Shown one piece after another: positions 53,554 to 62,436 of a DNA stretch of 64,000 nucleotides. The translations under genes were made by a program, and so were the position numbers. The stretch's first letter is position 1. Every line of letters begins with the position of its first letter. The stretch is from an uncultured Ruminococcus sp. (lineage in GTDB: Bacteria; Bacillota; Clostridia; Oscillospirales; Acutalibacteraceae): contig CACWOX010000007.1 of assembly GCA_902762615.1 (NCBI GenBank), positions 25,420-89,419 of the forward strand, written 5' to 3'. The notes beneath the pieces were generated by a model. It had not been told where the DNA came from. It was given only the letters and a program-made list of their open reading frames with translations, and made no database searches.

Positions 53554-56500
53554 TTATCTCTTGATCTGTGCAAAGCTGTAGGCGGAGGGACCCGCGACAA
53601 CCTCGAAGGAATCCACTGCCGCAAAGCAATACGCGCTCCACGCGCAGAGGGCGTCGGCAAGCACGGAACCGGGCTGAACCGGACCGTCACGCCGCTCACT
53701 CTTGAGAATGTCGTAGACCACCTTCATCATGGGAGCGATATCCGCCAGCTCCTGCTGAAGGGAGAATATACTTGCCAGCTTTACCTCGGGCATAAGCTCC
53801 TGCGCGAAGAAGATGTATTCCTGATAGGCAGGAATGTACATTCCTTCGTCAACAGGCATGGAACAAAGTGTCGGGAACGCGCCGGATTTTTTGTAATTGT
53901 TCCGGTCGCACTGCTCGACAATATCGTTGGCGCGATAGATATCCTGTTCGGTCACATCGCGCAGCTCACGACCCGATTCGTACATCAGCTGAGCCACCGT
54001 CCACGCAAGGGACCTGAGCGCGGTCACCTGATTCTTGCTGCGAATGATGCCGTAATGCAGCTCGCACTCGAGGTCGTTGTTGGCGCGGAATTCTATCTCC
54101 GGCACATGGAAGAGCTTGGTTACGAAGTGCGCCGCGTCAACCAGCTGATCAGCCATGCGTGCGTCCACAGGCTCCAGCACAAAATTCAGCCGCTTTTCGA
54201 GGAATCCGTTTTCCACCTGACGCAGCTGAATGTCCGGCTTGGTGGTCGTCATCGGACGGTTGCCCTGCAGATTGATCATCTCGCCCTCAGAAGAGTCTTC
54301 GGCAGGCGCGTTCATCTTTTCCTCGATTTCACGGGCAAAGTTCAGCACGTTTTCAAAGTCCTCCACCGGCGTATTGCTTTGCTCTTCGCCGCCTCTTACC
54401 GGGGTATTGCGTATCACCTCAAAGCTGTCGCCGTAGTCGGAAAGCATCTGCTTGACCGACTTGCGCATATGCTTGATGAATTCGTTGTTGAGATCCTTGT
54501 AATAAAGCTGCTTGAGAATATTCTGCGAAGGAATAAGCCTGCTGCGGGAGATAAAATATCTCTCCACCATATCCGACGGGTCGAGATAGGCGTACTTGAC
54601 GAATTTGATGAAATAGAGCAATCCCCAGCCGCCTTCCGCGAGGTCGCGGTCGCCCACGGCGTTGGCAAGACCGGAGAGAATATTCTCCTGCGTTGCGTTG
54701 TCAAAGCCGCGGAATATCATGCCGATGGACTGCACGTCCACATCAATGTCATCTCCGGGCGAAGGCAGCCACGCGCTCTGATTGATTTCATAGCAGAATT
54801 TTATATCAGGAAGCATCTTGTAGAGATGTCTGCGCACCTGACCGAGTGCATAGCGCTGACCGAACTGATGGAATATCATGACAAGCGCATGCATAGCCAC
54901 CTCGACCTTTGCGTCGAGAATGGTGAGGTGCTGATTTGCCACGGGAATCTCGTGATAGCGGCGCACCGCTTCATAGCGCCTGCGGAATTCGGTTGCCGTA
55001 GCGCAGTTGAGCCAGACGGCGTTGGCGTTGTCGCCGTAGATTTCGCGCAGCGTGGTCTGTCGGATATTGGCGCTTGCGGGCGTTTCGTAATTGATGTCGC
55101 CGCAAAGCTGCTGGATCGCCTGCACAAGCAGCCAGCAGACCGTCTTGCCGCCGCGCGCCACCATTCGGGCGCAGTCGTCGATGTGCTGCATCGGGTCGGG
55201 CTGCTCCCTGCCGCGGACAGGCGGATATATGGCGTCAAACGAAATAAAGAGATCGTCAAACACAGCCATCACCGCGTTTTGCGGAAGGGTATAGTCGGTG
55301 TCGCCGTTCATCTCGGAGTAGAGCCGGAGAATGGTGAAGGCAGCCGCCTGAAGATTGTAGGTGTCGTCCCCGATTATTTCAATCTCGTCGGTGTTCTTGG
55401 GCTTGACTATGGCGTCAATGTCCACCTTCATATCCTGCGGCAACACGGATTTAAGCACCTCACGCCTTGCCACAGAATCTCCCAGCAGAATATAGGTTTC
55501 GTCGTTGACACGTTCGAGGGAGCCGTCGTCGGCGTGATAGATAAACACGTCAGGCGTGAAGGGATGCTCATACTGGTCGCCGCCCAGCTGAATGGTGCAG
55601 TCGTAGTGAGCGCTGAAACTGAGCATCTCCCTGATGGAAGCCAGATCGTAGTAGTCGATGTAAACTATTTCACGGCAAGGCGCCGTCAGTATCAGGTCAC
55701 GCCCTTCGGCAAGCTCACTCAGCTTCTCGGGCATGACAAGCACAAAGCTCGCCAGATCATGCTGAATGTATCGGAAGGGGCTGCAATCCTCGGTGCTGAA
55801 TGAATACTTTGCGCGGAACTGCGTGTTCTTCATGTTGTTTTCGGCTGCACGCCAGACAAATTCCTCGTCCACGCCCCAGTCGTTAAGGGTTCTCTGTTCG
55901 AGATAGAGCAGACCCATTGTGGTTTCGATGACCACAAATTTCATCAGGGTAGGTTCGCATTTGCGGTAAACCAGATCTTCAAGCTCCTCGTAATAATGGC
56001 TGTCGCTCAGCTCGATTTTCAGGCTGTCGCGTATAGCCTCAAAGGTGAAATGCGAGAATCCCACCTGTTCCAGTGTGCGATAGTAGGGATAGCGTGTGTT
56101 GGCGTAGAGATTGGCCTTGCCCACGCCGCGTTCAAAGGGTATCTGCTTGTAATGCGCCTCCCGCTGTTCGGGCGGATCCTTGAGAATGCCCTTGGAGAGC
56201 AGGTAGGAGGAATATTCATAATCGCCAGCCTCTTCAAAGAGAGTGGTGCAGAGCGTCTGCAAAAAGTCGCGGAAGGAGGCTTCGTCCTCGGCAACCCGCA
56301 GCTTGTAGCTGTAGCGTTCGAGGGCAAAATCCATCAGCTTTCTTTTAACGGCAGGTTCCGCCTTGGTGGCGAACATAAAGAGCTTGGCGCGGGTATTGGC
56401 ATTGATTCCGCTGAGAGTATTGGCTGCAAACTGCGCCATAGCGGCAGTCTCTTTGGGCTGCGCTCCGGGATAAATGCGCATGAATTCGCTGAAAAGCTCG

Positions 56501-59301
56501 GAATTGGTGAGATCGGAGTCGGTGATGCTCTGGTTGATATAGAGCAGCATTCCCATCACGCCTGTGCGAATGGCTTTTTCCTCGTCACTGAGCTTCTTGC
56601 GGCGCAGCTTTTCGCTCACGTCATCGGCGTTGCTGTCACGCAGCCTGTCAATGCGAATCTGCACCGGCTCGAAGGTTTCCTCACGCACACCTATCTGTTC
56701 ACCGACGGGAGAAGGCTCCTCGACCTCCGGCTCCTCGGGTTCGGGCTGCTGCGGGATGTATTCCGGCAAAGACTCGGTCTGAGCAATGGGGATATATTCA
56801 GGCTCGGCTTCGGATGTGTCCGGCATTACCGGCGGCGTCATATCAATTTCTATGGGAACAATCCGTTCACCAAAGCTGTAGCCTCTCTGCTGAGGCTCTT
56901 CGGAAACGCTGTCAGCGTACTTCTCTATGCTGACAGGCTCAAATGATGTAATAAGCTCGCTCTCCTGCGGCTGCGGCTCTTCCTCCGGTAAAGTCTCAGA
57001 TGTTTCCTCGGATAGGGTATTGTCTTCCGATGTCGGCTGAATGAATGCCTCATCGGAAGCGGAAAAAGTCTCCGTCTCGGCAGTCTCCTGCTCGGATGCC
57101 GGCTCCGGCTGCTCGTCCTTTTTCTGCTCGGCAAGCAGCGCCGCCGGGTCGATTGGCTTGACGGAAACTAAAATAGGAGCCTCCGACTGGACAACTCTCA
57201 CCTTCACCCTGTCGGCTATCTCGGTAAGCGGAGAAACCTCCGGCTCCACCAGCGGCTCGGTAATCGGCACGGCGCGAACCCTGCTGCCGCTGCGCTCGTT
57301 TTCATCCGCGCTTTCCAGCTCGGTCGGCACGGGAAGAACGCGCTTGGGCTTGTCGACCGCAATATGAAGCTCCGCCTTCTGCGGCAGCTTGCCAGCCATA
57401 AAGCCGATTTCCGTCAGCTCGGCTGCGGATAGATACTTGCCGCATTGCAGGTCGTAAAGTCTCTGCTCAAATTTTTCCTGCTCACGGCGGCGGATGATCT
57501 CGCCGAAGGATTCGCGCAGAATAGCGGCTGATCTTTCACCGCCGCATACGGGATAAAGCAGCTTGAATCCCAGCTTGGTCATAAAGAGCTTGTCGCCCGT
57601 GTGGGCGCATCGCGCGTCCTGACGAATGAGACGTGCGCCGTTTTTCATTTCCCACTTGGCGGTAGATTTTTCGATAAGGGCGGCGGCGTCGGAGTCGCTG
57701 AGTCCAGGGTAAAGAGCCGTAATATCGCCGTAAAACGTGTCGGTGCTGAAATTGTCCTGCTGCACGCGGCTGTAGAGCCGCAGCAGGTAAATGAGCATGG
57801 CGCCCTCCACGTCGTCATCGGACGGAACAGGCTCGACAAAGCCCGCAGGATATATGACATTGTCCCTGCTGGCGGCAAGACGCACGCTGTCCCAATTGAA
57901 CCCGGGCAGCAGTGAGAAGTCCGATTGGTCGATGTCGCGGTCGGTGAAGTCCGCTTCGTCAATATCAAACTGCGGAGGATATACGATCTTTCTTATGTTT
58001 TTGGCTGGCTTAATGTGAGCAAAACGCAGATTGCCGACGCGGCTGAAATTGCTGCCCGAAATGTCTTTGCCGGAAAAGTCTGCGCTGTCCGGATCAAAGC
58101 AGGCGGGATACTTTATGTTGGTGATATCATAGGAATGCTCGAGCTGGCTCCATTTCAGGCTGTCAGCCTTGGAAAAATCGCTGCCCGAAATATCTATATC
58201 GGTAAAATCACATTCGCTGTAGTCAAAATTATCGGGATAAATAATGCCGCTGAGATCGGCTGCCAGACTGATGTCGCTCCACTTGAGTCCCTTGCAGAGG
58301 GAGAAATCACTGCCCGAGATATCCCTGCCGTAGTATTTCGCCGCGGAGGTATCGAATGAGGCGGGATATTTGATACCTCTGATATCGGAGGCGCTCATGA
58401 TATGCTCCCAGCGGAGACTTCCGATCAGGCTGAAATCGCTGCCCGAAATATTTCTGGCGGCAAAAACGGCGTTGTCTATGTCGAAGGTAGCGGGGTATTT
58501 AATAGCGGCAATGTCGCGCGCATTCTGGATATGTCTCCAGCGCAGCCCGTAGACCGAGCTGAAATCACAGCCGCTTATGTTTCTGTCGTAAAAATTGAAG
58601 GAATCGGTGTCGATGGTGGACGGGAAGACTATGCCGCTTATGTCCGCAGCGTTTTCTATATGCTTCCAGCGCAGGTTTTCCACCAAGCTGAAATCGCTCA
58701 GGTCGATTTCTCTGCCCGCGTAATTGACAAGGTCGGTGCGGAATCCGGGCGGATATTTGATGCCGAAGATCTCGCTTGCCTCTTCGATCTCCTCCGGCTG
58801 CAAATCGGTGCGGTCGCTCAGGTCCATAAAGGCAAGCGACTCGCCGCTGCCCGTCAGCCTGCGCACAGGCACCTGCTCGGGTTCCGACGCGGCAGCCATG
58901 GAAGGGATGATCGGCGCGGGGCTTTCGGCGTAGGTTTGCGCCTCCGCCTTGTCCACTCCGTATATTCCGGCAAGATTTTCCATTTCCTTGTCAAACTGCT
59001 CTGAGCGTGTGCTTTTAGTCTGCGCCTGTGGGGGCTTGTAGACCAGATCCTCCACATTCGCACCGCTCGGGTCAAAGACAAGCACCGGCGCAAAGCCATC
59101 GCTCCTGCGGTCAGAAGGCACATCGCTCCGACTGCCGGCATTCGGTTTTTTATCTTCGGCAGACTCGCCGATTGCTTCCTTTTCCTTGCGTTTGTTTATT
59201 TCCTCAATTGCTTGATTGACAGCAGGATTTTCGTAGCGTTTTTTCGTATTCTGATTTTTGAATCTTTTGAAAAAAGCCAACTTTACGACCATCCTTCCCA
59301 T
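53554..59301 (-). CDS. 1,915-residue cytoplasmic protein with 43-residue repeats, unknown function
   Basis: No signal peptide or membrane helix is visible. Order: a basic N-terminus and charged linker (1-170); seven tandem 43-residue repeats plus a partial eighth (~175-490), consensus 'I.YP..FD.D...F..RDISGSDFS....L.W.HI..A.DI'; a helical domain (~495-650, AMLIYLLRLYSRVQ...LYPGLSDSDAAAL); an acidic Pro/Glu/Ser linker (~655-880); a second helical domain resembling the first (GMLLYINQSITDSDL...IYPGAQPKETAAM); and ~900 residues of helical and mixed sequence to the C-terminus. I recognise no enzyme motif. It follows the PP2C phosphatase gene by 63 bases and ends in a terminator, so the two form a unit. 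A scaffold or signalling role is a guess. The start is uncertain: ATG 59301, ATG 59292 or TTG near 59280. Confidence 0.8.
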   Translation of the reverse strand: MGRMVVKLAFFKRFKNQNTKKRYENPAVNQAIEEINKRKEKEAIGESAEDKKPNAGSRSDVPSDRRSDGFAPVLVFDPSGANVEDLVYKPPQAQTKSTRSEQFDKEMENLAGIYGVDKAEAQTYAESPAPIIPSMAAASEPEQVPVRRLTGSGESLAFMDLSDRTDLQPEEIEEASEIFGIKYPPGFRTDLVNYAGREIDLSDFSLVENLRWKHIENAADISGIVFPSTIDTDSFNFYDRNISGCDFSSVYGLRWRHIQNARDIAAIKYPATFDIDNAVFAARNISGSDFSLIGSLRWEHIMSASDIRGIKYPASFDTSAAKYYGRDISGSDFSLCKGLKWSDISLAADLSGIIYPDNFDYSECDFTDIDISGSDFSKADSLKWSQLEHSYDITNIKYPACFDPDSADFSGKDISGSNFSRVGNLRFAHIKPAKNIRKIVYPPQFDIDEADFTDRDIDQSDFSLLPGFNWDSVRLAASRDNVIYPAGFVEPVPSDDDVEGAMLIYLLRLYSRVQQDNFSTDTFYGDITALYPGLSDSDAAALIEKSTAKWEMKNGARLIRQDARCAHTGDKLFMTKLGFKLLYPVCGGERSAAILRESFGEIIRRREQEKFEQRLYDLQCGKYLSAAELTEIGFMAGKLPQKAELHIAVDKPKRVLPVPTELESADENERSGSRVRAVPITEPLVEPEVSPLTEIADRVKVRVVQSEAPILVSVKPIDPAALLAEQKKDEQPEPASEQETAETETFSASDEAFIQPTSEDNTLSEETSETLPEEEPQPQESELITSFEPVSIEKYADSVSEEPQQRGYSFGERIVPIEIDMTPPVMPDTSEAEPEYIPIAQTESLPEYIPQQPEPEEPEVEEPSPVGEQIGVREETFEPVQIRIDRLRDSNADDVSEKLRRKKLSDEEKAIRTGVMGMLLYINQSITDSDLTNSELFSEFMRIYPGAQPKETAAMAQFAANTLSGINANTRAKLFMFATKAEPAVKRKLMDFALERYSYKLRVAEDEASFRDFLQTLCTTLFEEAGDYEYSSYLLSKGILKDPPEQREAHYKQIPFERGVGKANLYANTRYPYYRTLEQVGFSHFTFEAIRDSLKIELSDSHYYEELEDLVYRKCEPTLMKFVVIETTMGLLYLEQRTLNDWGVDEEFVWRAAENNMKNTQFRAKYSFSTEDCSPFRYIQHDLASFVLVMPEKLSELAEGRDLILTAPCREIVYIDYYDLASIREMLSFSAHYDCTIQLGGDQYEHPFTPDVFIYHADDGSLERVNDETYILLGDSVARREVLKSVLPQDMKVDIDAIVKPKNTDEIEIIGDDTYNLQAAAFTILRLYSEMNGDTDYTLPQNAVMAVFDDLFISFDAIYPPVRGREQPDPMQHIDDCARMVARGGKTVCWLLVQAIQQLCGDINYETPASANIRQTTLREIYGDNANAVWLNCATATEFRRRYEAVRRYHEIPVANQHLTILDAKVEVAMHALVMIFHQFGQRYALGQVRRHLYKMLPDIKFCYEINQSAWLPSPGDDIDVDVQSIGMIFRGFDNATQENILSGLANAVGDRDLAEGGWGLLYFIKFVKYAYLDPSDMVERYFISRSRLIPSQNILKQLYYKDLNNEFIKHMRKSVKQMLSDYGDSFEVIRNTPVRGGEEQSNTPVEDFENVLNFAREIEEKMNAPAEDSSEGEMINLQGNRPMTTTKPDIQLRQVENGFLEKRLNFVLEPVDARMADQLVDAAHFVTKLFHVPEIEFRANNDLECELHYGIIRSKNQVTALRSLAWTVAQLMYESGRELRDVTEQDIYRANDIVEQCDRNNYKKSGAFPTLCSMPVDEGMYIPAYQEYIFFAQELMPEVKLASIFSLQQELADIAPMMKVVYDILKSERRDGPVQPGSVLADALCAWSAYCFAAVDSFEVVAGPSAYSFAQIKR
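57830..58785 (-). repeat. Seven 43-codon tandem repeats in the giant protein
   Basis: Each 129-base unit encodes a strand-like 'GIKYP..FD.D', an aromatic 'F..RDISGSDFS' and a helix-like 'LRW.HI..A.DI'. Nucleotide identity between units is moderate, so the array is old rather than recently expanded. Confidence 0.85.
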
Positions 59302-59364
59302 CGCCTGTCACACGGCGAATTTTTCTTATAAAATATATAAAATCACAAAAAATAAACCACTACA

Positions 59365-60693
59365 TCACTTGACGCGTATCAGACAGGTAACCGTCACATT
59401 GCCGGCGCTCGCGGAAATGGTGGCTTGTCCCTTCTTCTTGGCGACAACCTTGCCGTTCTGGTCGACGGTGGCGACCTTTTCGTTGTCCGAACTCCACTGC
59501 ACATAGCTCTGCGGCACGTTGTCCGGATTAATCTCAACCGAAAGCGTCACGCTCCTGCCGCGCTGTAATGTGATATCGTTGTTCTGCCGCAGTGTCAGAC
59601 CGTAAACGGTATACTGAATGTCCTCCGAACTTGTCTGGTCCTTGTTTGGCACAGTGGTGGGGATTGTCGATGAAACGTCGCCCACATCAGATGTATCGGA
59701 CGACAAATCGGATTTGCTTACGCTGTTAATGATCTCCATATTATAATAGCCGCTGTCGTAATCATCCAGTCCCTCATATTCGGAGGAAGTGCTGCCCACG
59801 AGCCAGCCAAATACAAATCCCACAGCCACGCCGAACAGCATGATCAGACATCCGAGCATGACCATGATCATATTCTGCGTGATATGGATACCCGGCTCAA
59901 TGGCTTCCACTACGACAGCGGAAACATTGTCGTCACTGTCGTCGCTCATAGAGAGAGCCATCAGCTCGTTCGTATGCCCGAACGGATCCTTACGCTTTGC
60001 GAGACAGACGGTAATTTCATCCTCGTCGAGCTGATCGGTAACACCGTCGCTGCAAACAAGGAATTTGTCTCCCTTCTTTACCTTGAAGGGCTTGGCACGA
60101 TACGGCTCCATCTTTCCTTCGCGGCTGTTCATGCCGAGGAATTTGGTGATCCTGCCGTGCCGAATGCCTTCCTCGGTGAGCGCAACGCTCTTCTGTCCTT
60201 CCACAGCCACATGATCGCGGGAAAGCTTGACGAGCTGCTTGTCACGGTAGAGATATACGCGGCTGTCGCCTACATTATATACGTGGGCGTTGCCGTGTTC
60301 TATAATAAGAAGCGCCATGGTGGAAGCCGTGCGCACACCGCCGGTTTCACGGCGCTGGTCGCGGATCAGCTCGTTTGTCTCCTGCATATATTCCAGCACG
60401 GCGTCATCAGGAGTAGCGTCGGGGTCAAAGGATATGCGGTCGGCAAGATTATCGAGCTTGGAGGCAGCCACAAGCGACGCGAAGGAGCCTGTGTTGTTGC
60501 GTCCCATTCCGTCAAACACGGCAAAAATATTGACGTCGGTATACTCGCCGGTCTTGATGGCAAAAGGCCGGCTGATATTTCGCGGAGTTATGTAATCGCC
60601 GTTGAAATAGACGTTATCCTCATTGTTGCCTCTTGCGTTGCCTACGTTGGACTCGGCAGCCGCCCGGATAAGAATTTTGTTTGCCGTGCTCAA
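59365..60693 (-). CDS. Membrane PP2C-type Ser/Thr phosphatase with external BIG2-like domain
   Basis: A 442-residue protein. The first ~265 residues are a PPM/PP2C phosphatase with metal-binding RGNNEDN, VFDGMGRNN (Asp61), VYNVGDSRVYLYR, KFLVCSDGVTDQL and DDSDDNVSAVVV, all intact. A membrane helix follows (~278-305, MIMVMLGCLIMLFGVAVGFV). Outside are a Ser/Thr/Asp-rich stalk and a C-terminal BIG2-like Ig domain (QWSSDNEKVATVDQNGKV, KKGQATISASAG). PP2C enzymes reverse Hanks-kinase phosphorylation; an Ig-like ectodomain is unusual for the family. The start codon is TTG eight bases after GAGGTG. It is the first gene of the unit with the giant repeat protein. Confidence 0.9.
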   Translation of the reverse strand: MSTANKILIRAAAESNVGNARGNNEDNVYFNGDYITPRNISRPFAIKTGEYTDVNIFAVFDGMGRNNTGSFASLVAASKLDNLADRISFDPDATPDDAVLEYMQETNELIRDQRRETGGVRTASTMALLIIEHGNAHVYNVGDSRVYLYRDKQLVKLSRDHVAVEGQKSVALTEEGIRHGRITKFLGMNSREGKMEPYRAKPFKVKKGDKFLVCSDGVTDQLDEDEITVCLAKRKDPFGHTNELMALSMSDDSDDNVSAVVVEAIEPGIHITQNMIMVMLGCLIMLFGVAVGFVFGWLVGSTSSEYEGLDDYDSGYYNMEIINSVSKSDLSSDTSDVGDVSSTIPTTVPNKDQTSSEDIQYTVYGLTLRQNNDITLQRGRSVTLSVEINPDNVPQSYVQWSSDNEKVATVDQNGKVVAKKKGQATISASAGNVTVTCLIRVK

Positions 60694-60746
60694 TTTGCTT
60701 TCACCTCACAGCCGAAAATATCCGAATTGAAAATGCACTGCGTTAT

Positions 60747-60774
60747 ATAATAACACATGAGTTTTAAAATACAA
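60747..60774 (-). promoter_or_regulatory. Probable promoter of the PP2C/giant-protein unit
   Basis: Minus strand TTGTAT (60769-60774), 16 bases, TATTAT (60747-60752) preceded by TGT, an extended -10. Moderate match. Confidence 0.5.
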
Positions 60775-60872
60775 AAAACTTTCAGCAAGATTTACAAATA
60801 ATTAATAAACTATACTCACAAAATGATAATAAATCAGAATCAATAAAAAAATGTCTCAAATCAGCTCATAAG

Positions 60873-61640
60873 TTAAATGTTACTGAAATGATATAGCGAC
60901 CAATAGTCTTTTTCGCCAATGGATTTAAGTTCCAGCTCGGCTCTGCATTTGCCTGTGATCAGCGTCAGTTCGTCGTCGTCGCCCTTTTTGCCGACGCTTT
61001 TTGCATTAAACACGGCGATATATCTGCTTCCCTCGGAGCTGACCGAAAGCAGATCAATATTGGCATAGGAATCAAGGGTACCCTCAAAAAGAGTATAGTA
61101 TTTTCCGTTTTCCTTATAAAAAAGCCTGTCGCTCTCGCCCCGCTGAGCAAGCGTACTGATATCGCCTTCGCTTACATTGAATATCTCACCGGCAATAAAC
61201 TCCACGGTTTGAGCGTCATACATATAATAGGCATATGTCTCTTCCGACCAGCCTCTCGGGTCGTCGGATTTCTCCACAAAGCAGTCCTCCTCGGGAATAT
61301 CCGAATAAACCGTCCAGTCGGCGCAGGAAGCGGGAGAAGCTATGCGGGCAAGAATGTTGCAGCCGTTGTTGCCGGCAGCTGAACAGTCATATTCCCATTT
61401 GCCGTCAGATGAAACCGGATACCATCTGACAAACCGGCACAGAAAGTCCTTCAAAGACTGCTCGGCTTCGCTGTTTTCAGATAATACATTGCTCTGCGTG
61501 TTTTTGTTTTCATCCGCTGTTTCTGCCCCGGAACGATTTATGATTCCGCAGGACACAGCCGGCAGAAGCAGCGCAGCCGCCATCAGAATGGCTGCCGCTC
61601 GTCTGATGATGTTAAAAGTACAGGTCGTATTGGTGATCAT
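60873..61640 (-). CDS. Lipoprotein of unknown function
   Basis: A 255-residue exported lipoprotein: signal peptide IIRRAAAILMAAALLLPAVS with lipobox AVSC. After an acidic Asn/Ser linker, the mature domain has a helix (SLKDFLCRFVRWYPV) and a series of strands ending YIAVFNAKSVGKKG and ELELKSIGEKDYWSLYHF, a fold suggestive of small NTF2- or DUF-type lipoproteins. GGGGAA stands before the ATG. No family is recognised. It lies between a DUF1232 gene and the PP2C gene on the same strand, but 180 bases separate it from the PP2C start, so linkage is uncertain. Confidence 0.7.
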   Translation of the reverse strand: MITNTTCTFNIIRRAAAILMAAALLLPAVSCGIINRSGAETADENKNTQSNVLSENSEAEQSLKDFLCRFVRWYPVSSDGKWEYDCSAAGNNGCNILARIASPASCADWTVYSDIPEEDCFVEKSDDPRGWSEETYAYYMYDAQTVEFIAGEIFNVSEGDISTLAQRGESDRLFYKENGKYYTLFEGTLDSYANIDLLSVSSEGSRYIAVFNAKSVGKKGDDDELTLITGKCRAELELKSIGEKDYWSLYHFSNI

Positions 61641-61689
61641 CCTGTCATTCCCCTTGCGTTATGTATTTCAGAGTTCAGAATATTCAATC

Positions 61690-61731
61690 CGAAAAAAATG
61701 CGGCATTCATCAATACAGAGAACACCGCATT
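61690..61731 (-). terminator. Intrinsic terminator of the DUF1232 gene
   Basis: On the minus strand AATGCGG (61725-61731) pairs with CCGCATT (61697-61703), followed by seven T residues. Confidence 0.8.
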
Positions 61732-61784
61732 AATTGCTTGAATTTTGTCATTGTCCTGCCTTACGGCGGGAAACCGGTCGGAAT

Positions 61785-62150
61785 TTACTTGCTTCTGTTG
61801 CTCTTGACTTCATTGTACATGGGAGGAATATAGCCCTGTGCGCCGGATGCGCCGGGAATCTGCTGTGCTCTCTTGCCCTTGAGCATGCTCACAGCCGAAC
61901 CTAAAATACCTGCCACATAAGCCACGTCATCCACCCAGCCTACTACCGGAATAACATCCGGCAGAGCGTCGATGGGAGAAAGAACCAAGACCGCCAGAAC
62001 AATCATGAGAACAATCTTCCACGCCATACTTGACTTTTTGTCGCTACCCGGGACACCCTGAGGATTAGCATTCTTGTTGAATTTTTCTTCCATTTTTTTC
62101 AGTCCTTTGAATGATATTAGAGCAAGAAGCAGCTTAATAAACATAGGCAA
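61785..62150 (-). CDS. DUF1232 (YkvA-like) membrane protein
   Basis: Up to 121 residues. The core WKIVLMIVLAVLVLSPIDAL followed by PDVIPVVGWVDDVAYVAG is the DUF1232 signature (SPIDLIPDFIPVLGxLDD). A Gly/Tyr-rich tail follows. Three starts are possible: TTG 62150 (six bases after AAGGAG), ATG 62144, and ATG 62093 (nine bases after AAAGGA). The last gives a 102-residue protein starting MEEKFNKN and looks equally good. Function of the family is unknown; membrane association is likely. Confidence 0.8.
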   Translation of the reverse strand: MPMFIKLLLALISFKGLKKMEEKFNKNANPQGVPGSDKKSSMAWKIVLMIVLAVLVLSPIDALPDVIPVVGWVDDVAYVAGILGSAVSMLKGKRAQQIPGASGAQGYIPPMYNEVKSNRSK

Positions 62151-62196
62151 ACTCAGCTCCTTTTCTTACGGAACGGATTCCGTCTTTTCTACTTCT

Positions 62197-62225
62197 ATTA
62201 TCGCACAAAACAAATTAAAATTCAA
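62197..62225 (-). promoter_or_regulatory. Sigma-A promoter of the DUF1232 gene
   Basis: Minus strand TTGAAT (62220-62225), 17 bases, GATAAT (62197-62202). Confidence 0.7.
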
Positions 62226-62284
62226 GTGTTTTGTGTATTACTTTAAATTATTTTTTTATTTTGTTAAAAATATTGCAATGCTTA

Positions 62285-62313
62285 TTGAATAATCGGGGTA
62301 AACGTGGTATTAT
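62285..62313 (+). promoter_or_regulatory. Sigma-A promoter of the membrane LuxR gene
   Basis: TTGAAT (62285-62290), 17 bases, TATTAT (62308-62313). The leader of about 115 bases contains the pyrimidine-rich tandem repeat at 62342-62390. Confidence 0.7.
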
Positions 62314-62341
62314 TATATTAATATATTGCAGTTTTTTAACG

Positions 62342-62390
62342 CTTTTACACTTTTACACTTTTATGCTTTATGCTTTATGCTTTTTGCTTA
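62342..62390 (+). repeat. Short tandem repeats in the LuxR-gene leader
   Basis: CTTTTACA occurs twice exactly, then CTTTATG/CTTTTATG units three times, then CTTTTTG. They form a T-rich, unstructured leader prone to slippage. Confidence 0.7.
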
Positions 62391-62436
62391 TCACAATATA
62401 CGCACAGACATTTATCAAATGCGGAGGGTTCGACAG

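Noticed and set aside
53548..55803. Long plus-strand open frame of 751 codons
   Set aside because: It lies wholly antisense to the giant protein, has no ribosome site, and its composition is that expected from the complementary strand.
57830..58785. Pentapeptide repeat protein
   Set aside because: The (A/S)(D/N)(L/F) pattern does not recur every five residues; only one such motif appears per 43-residue unit.
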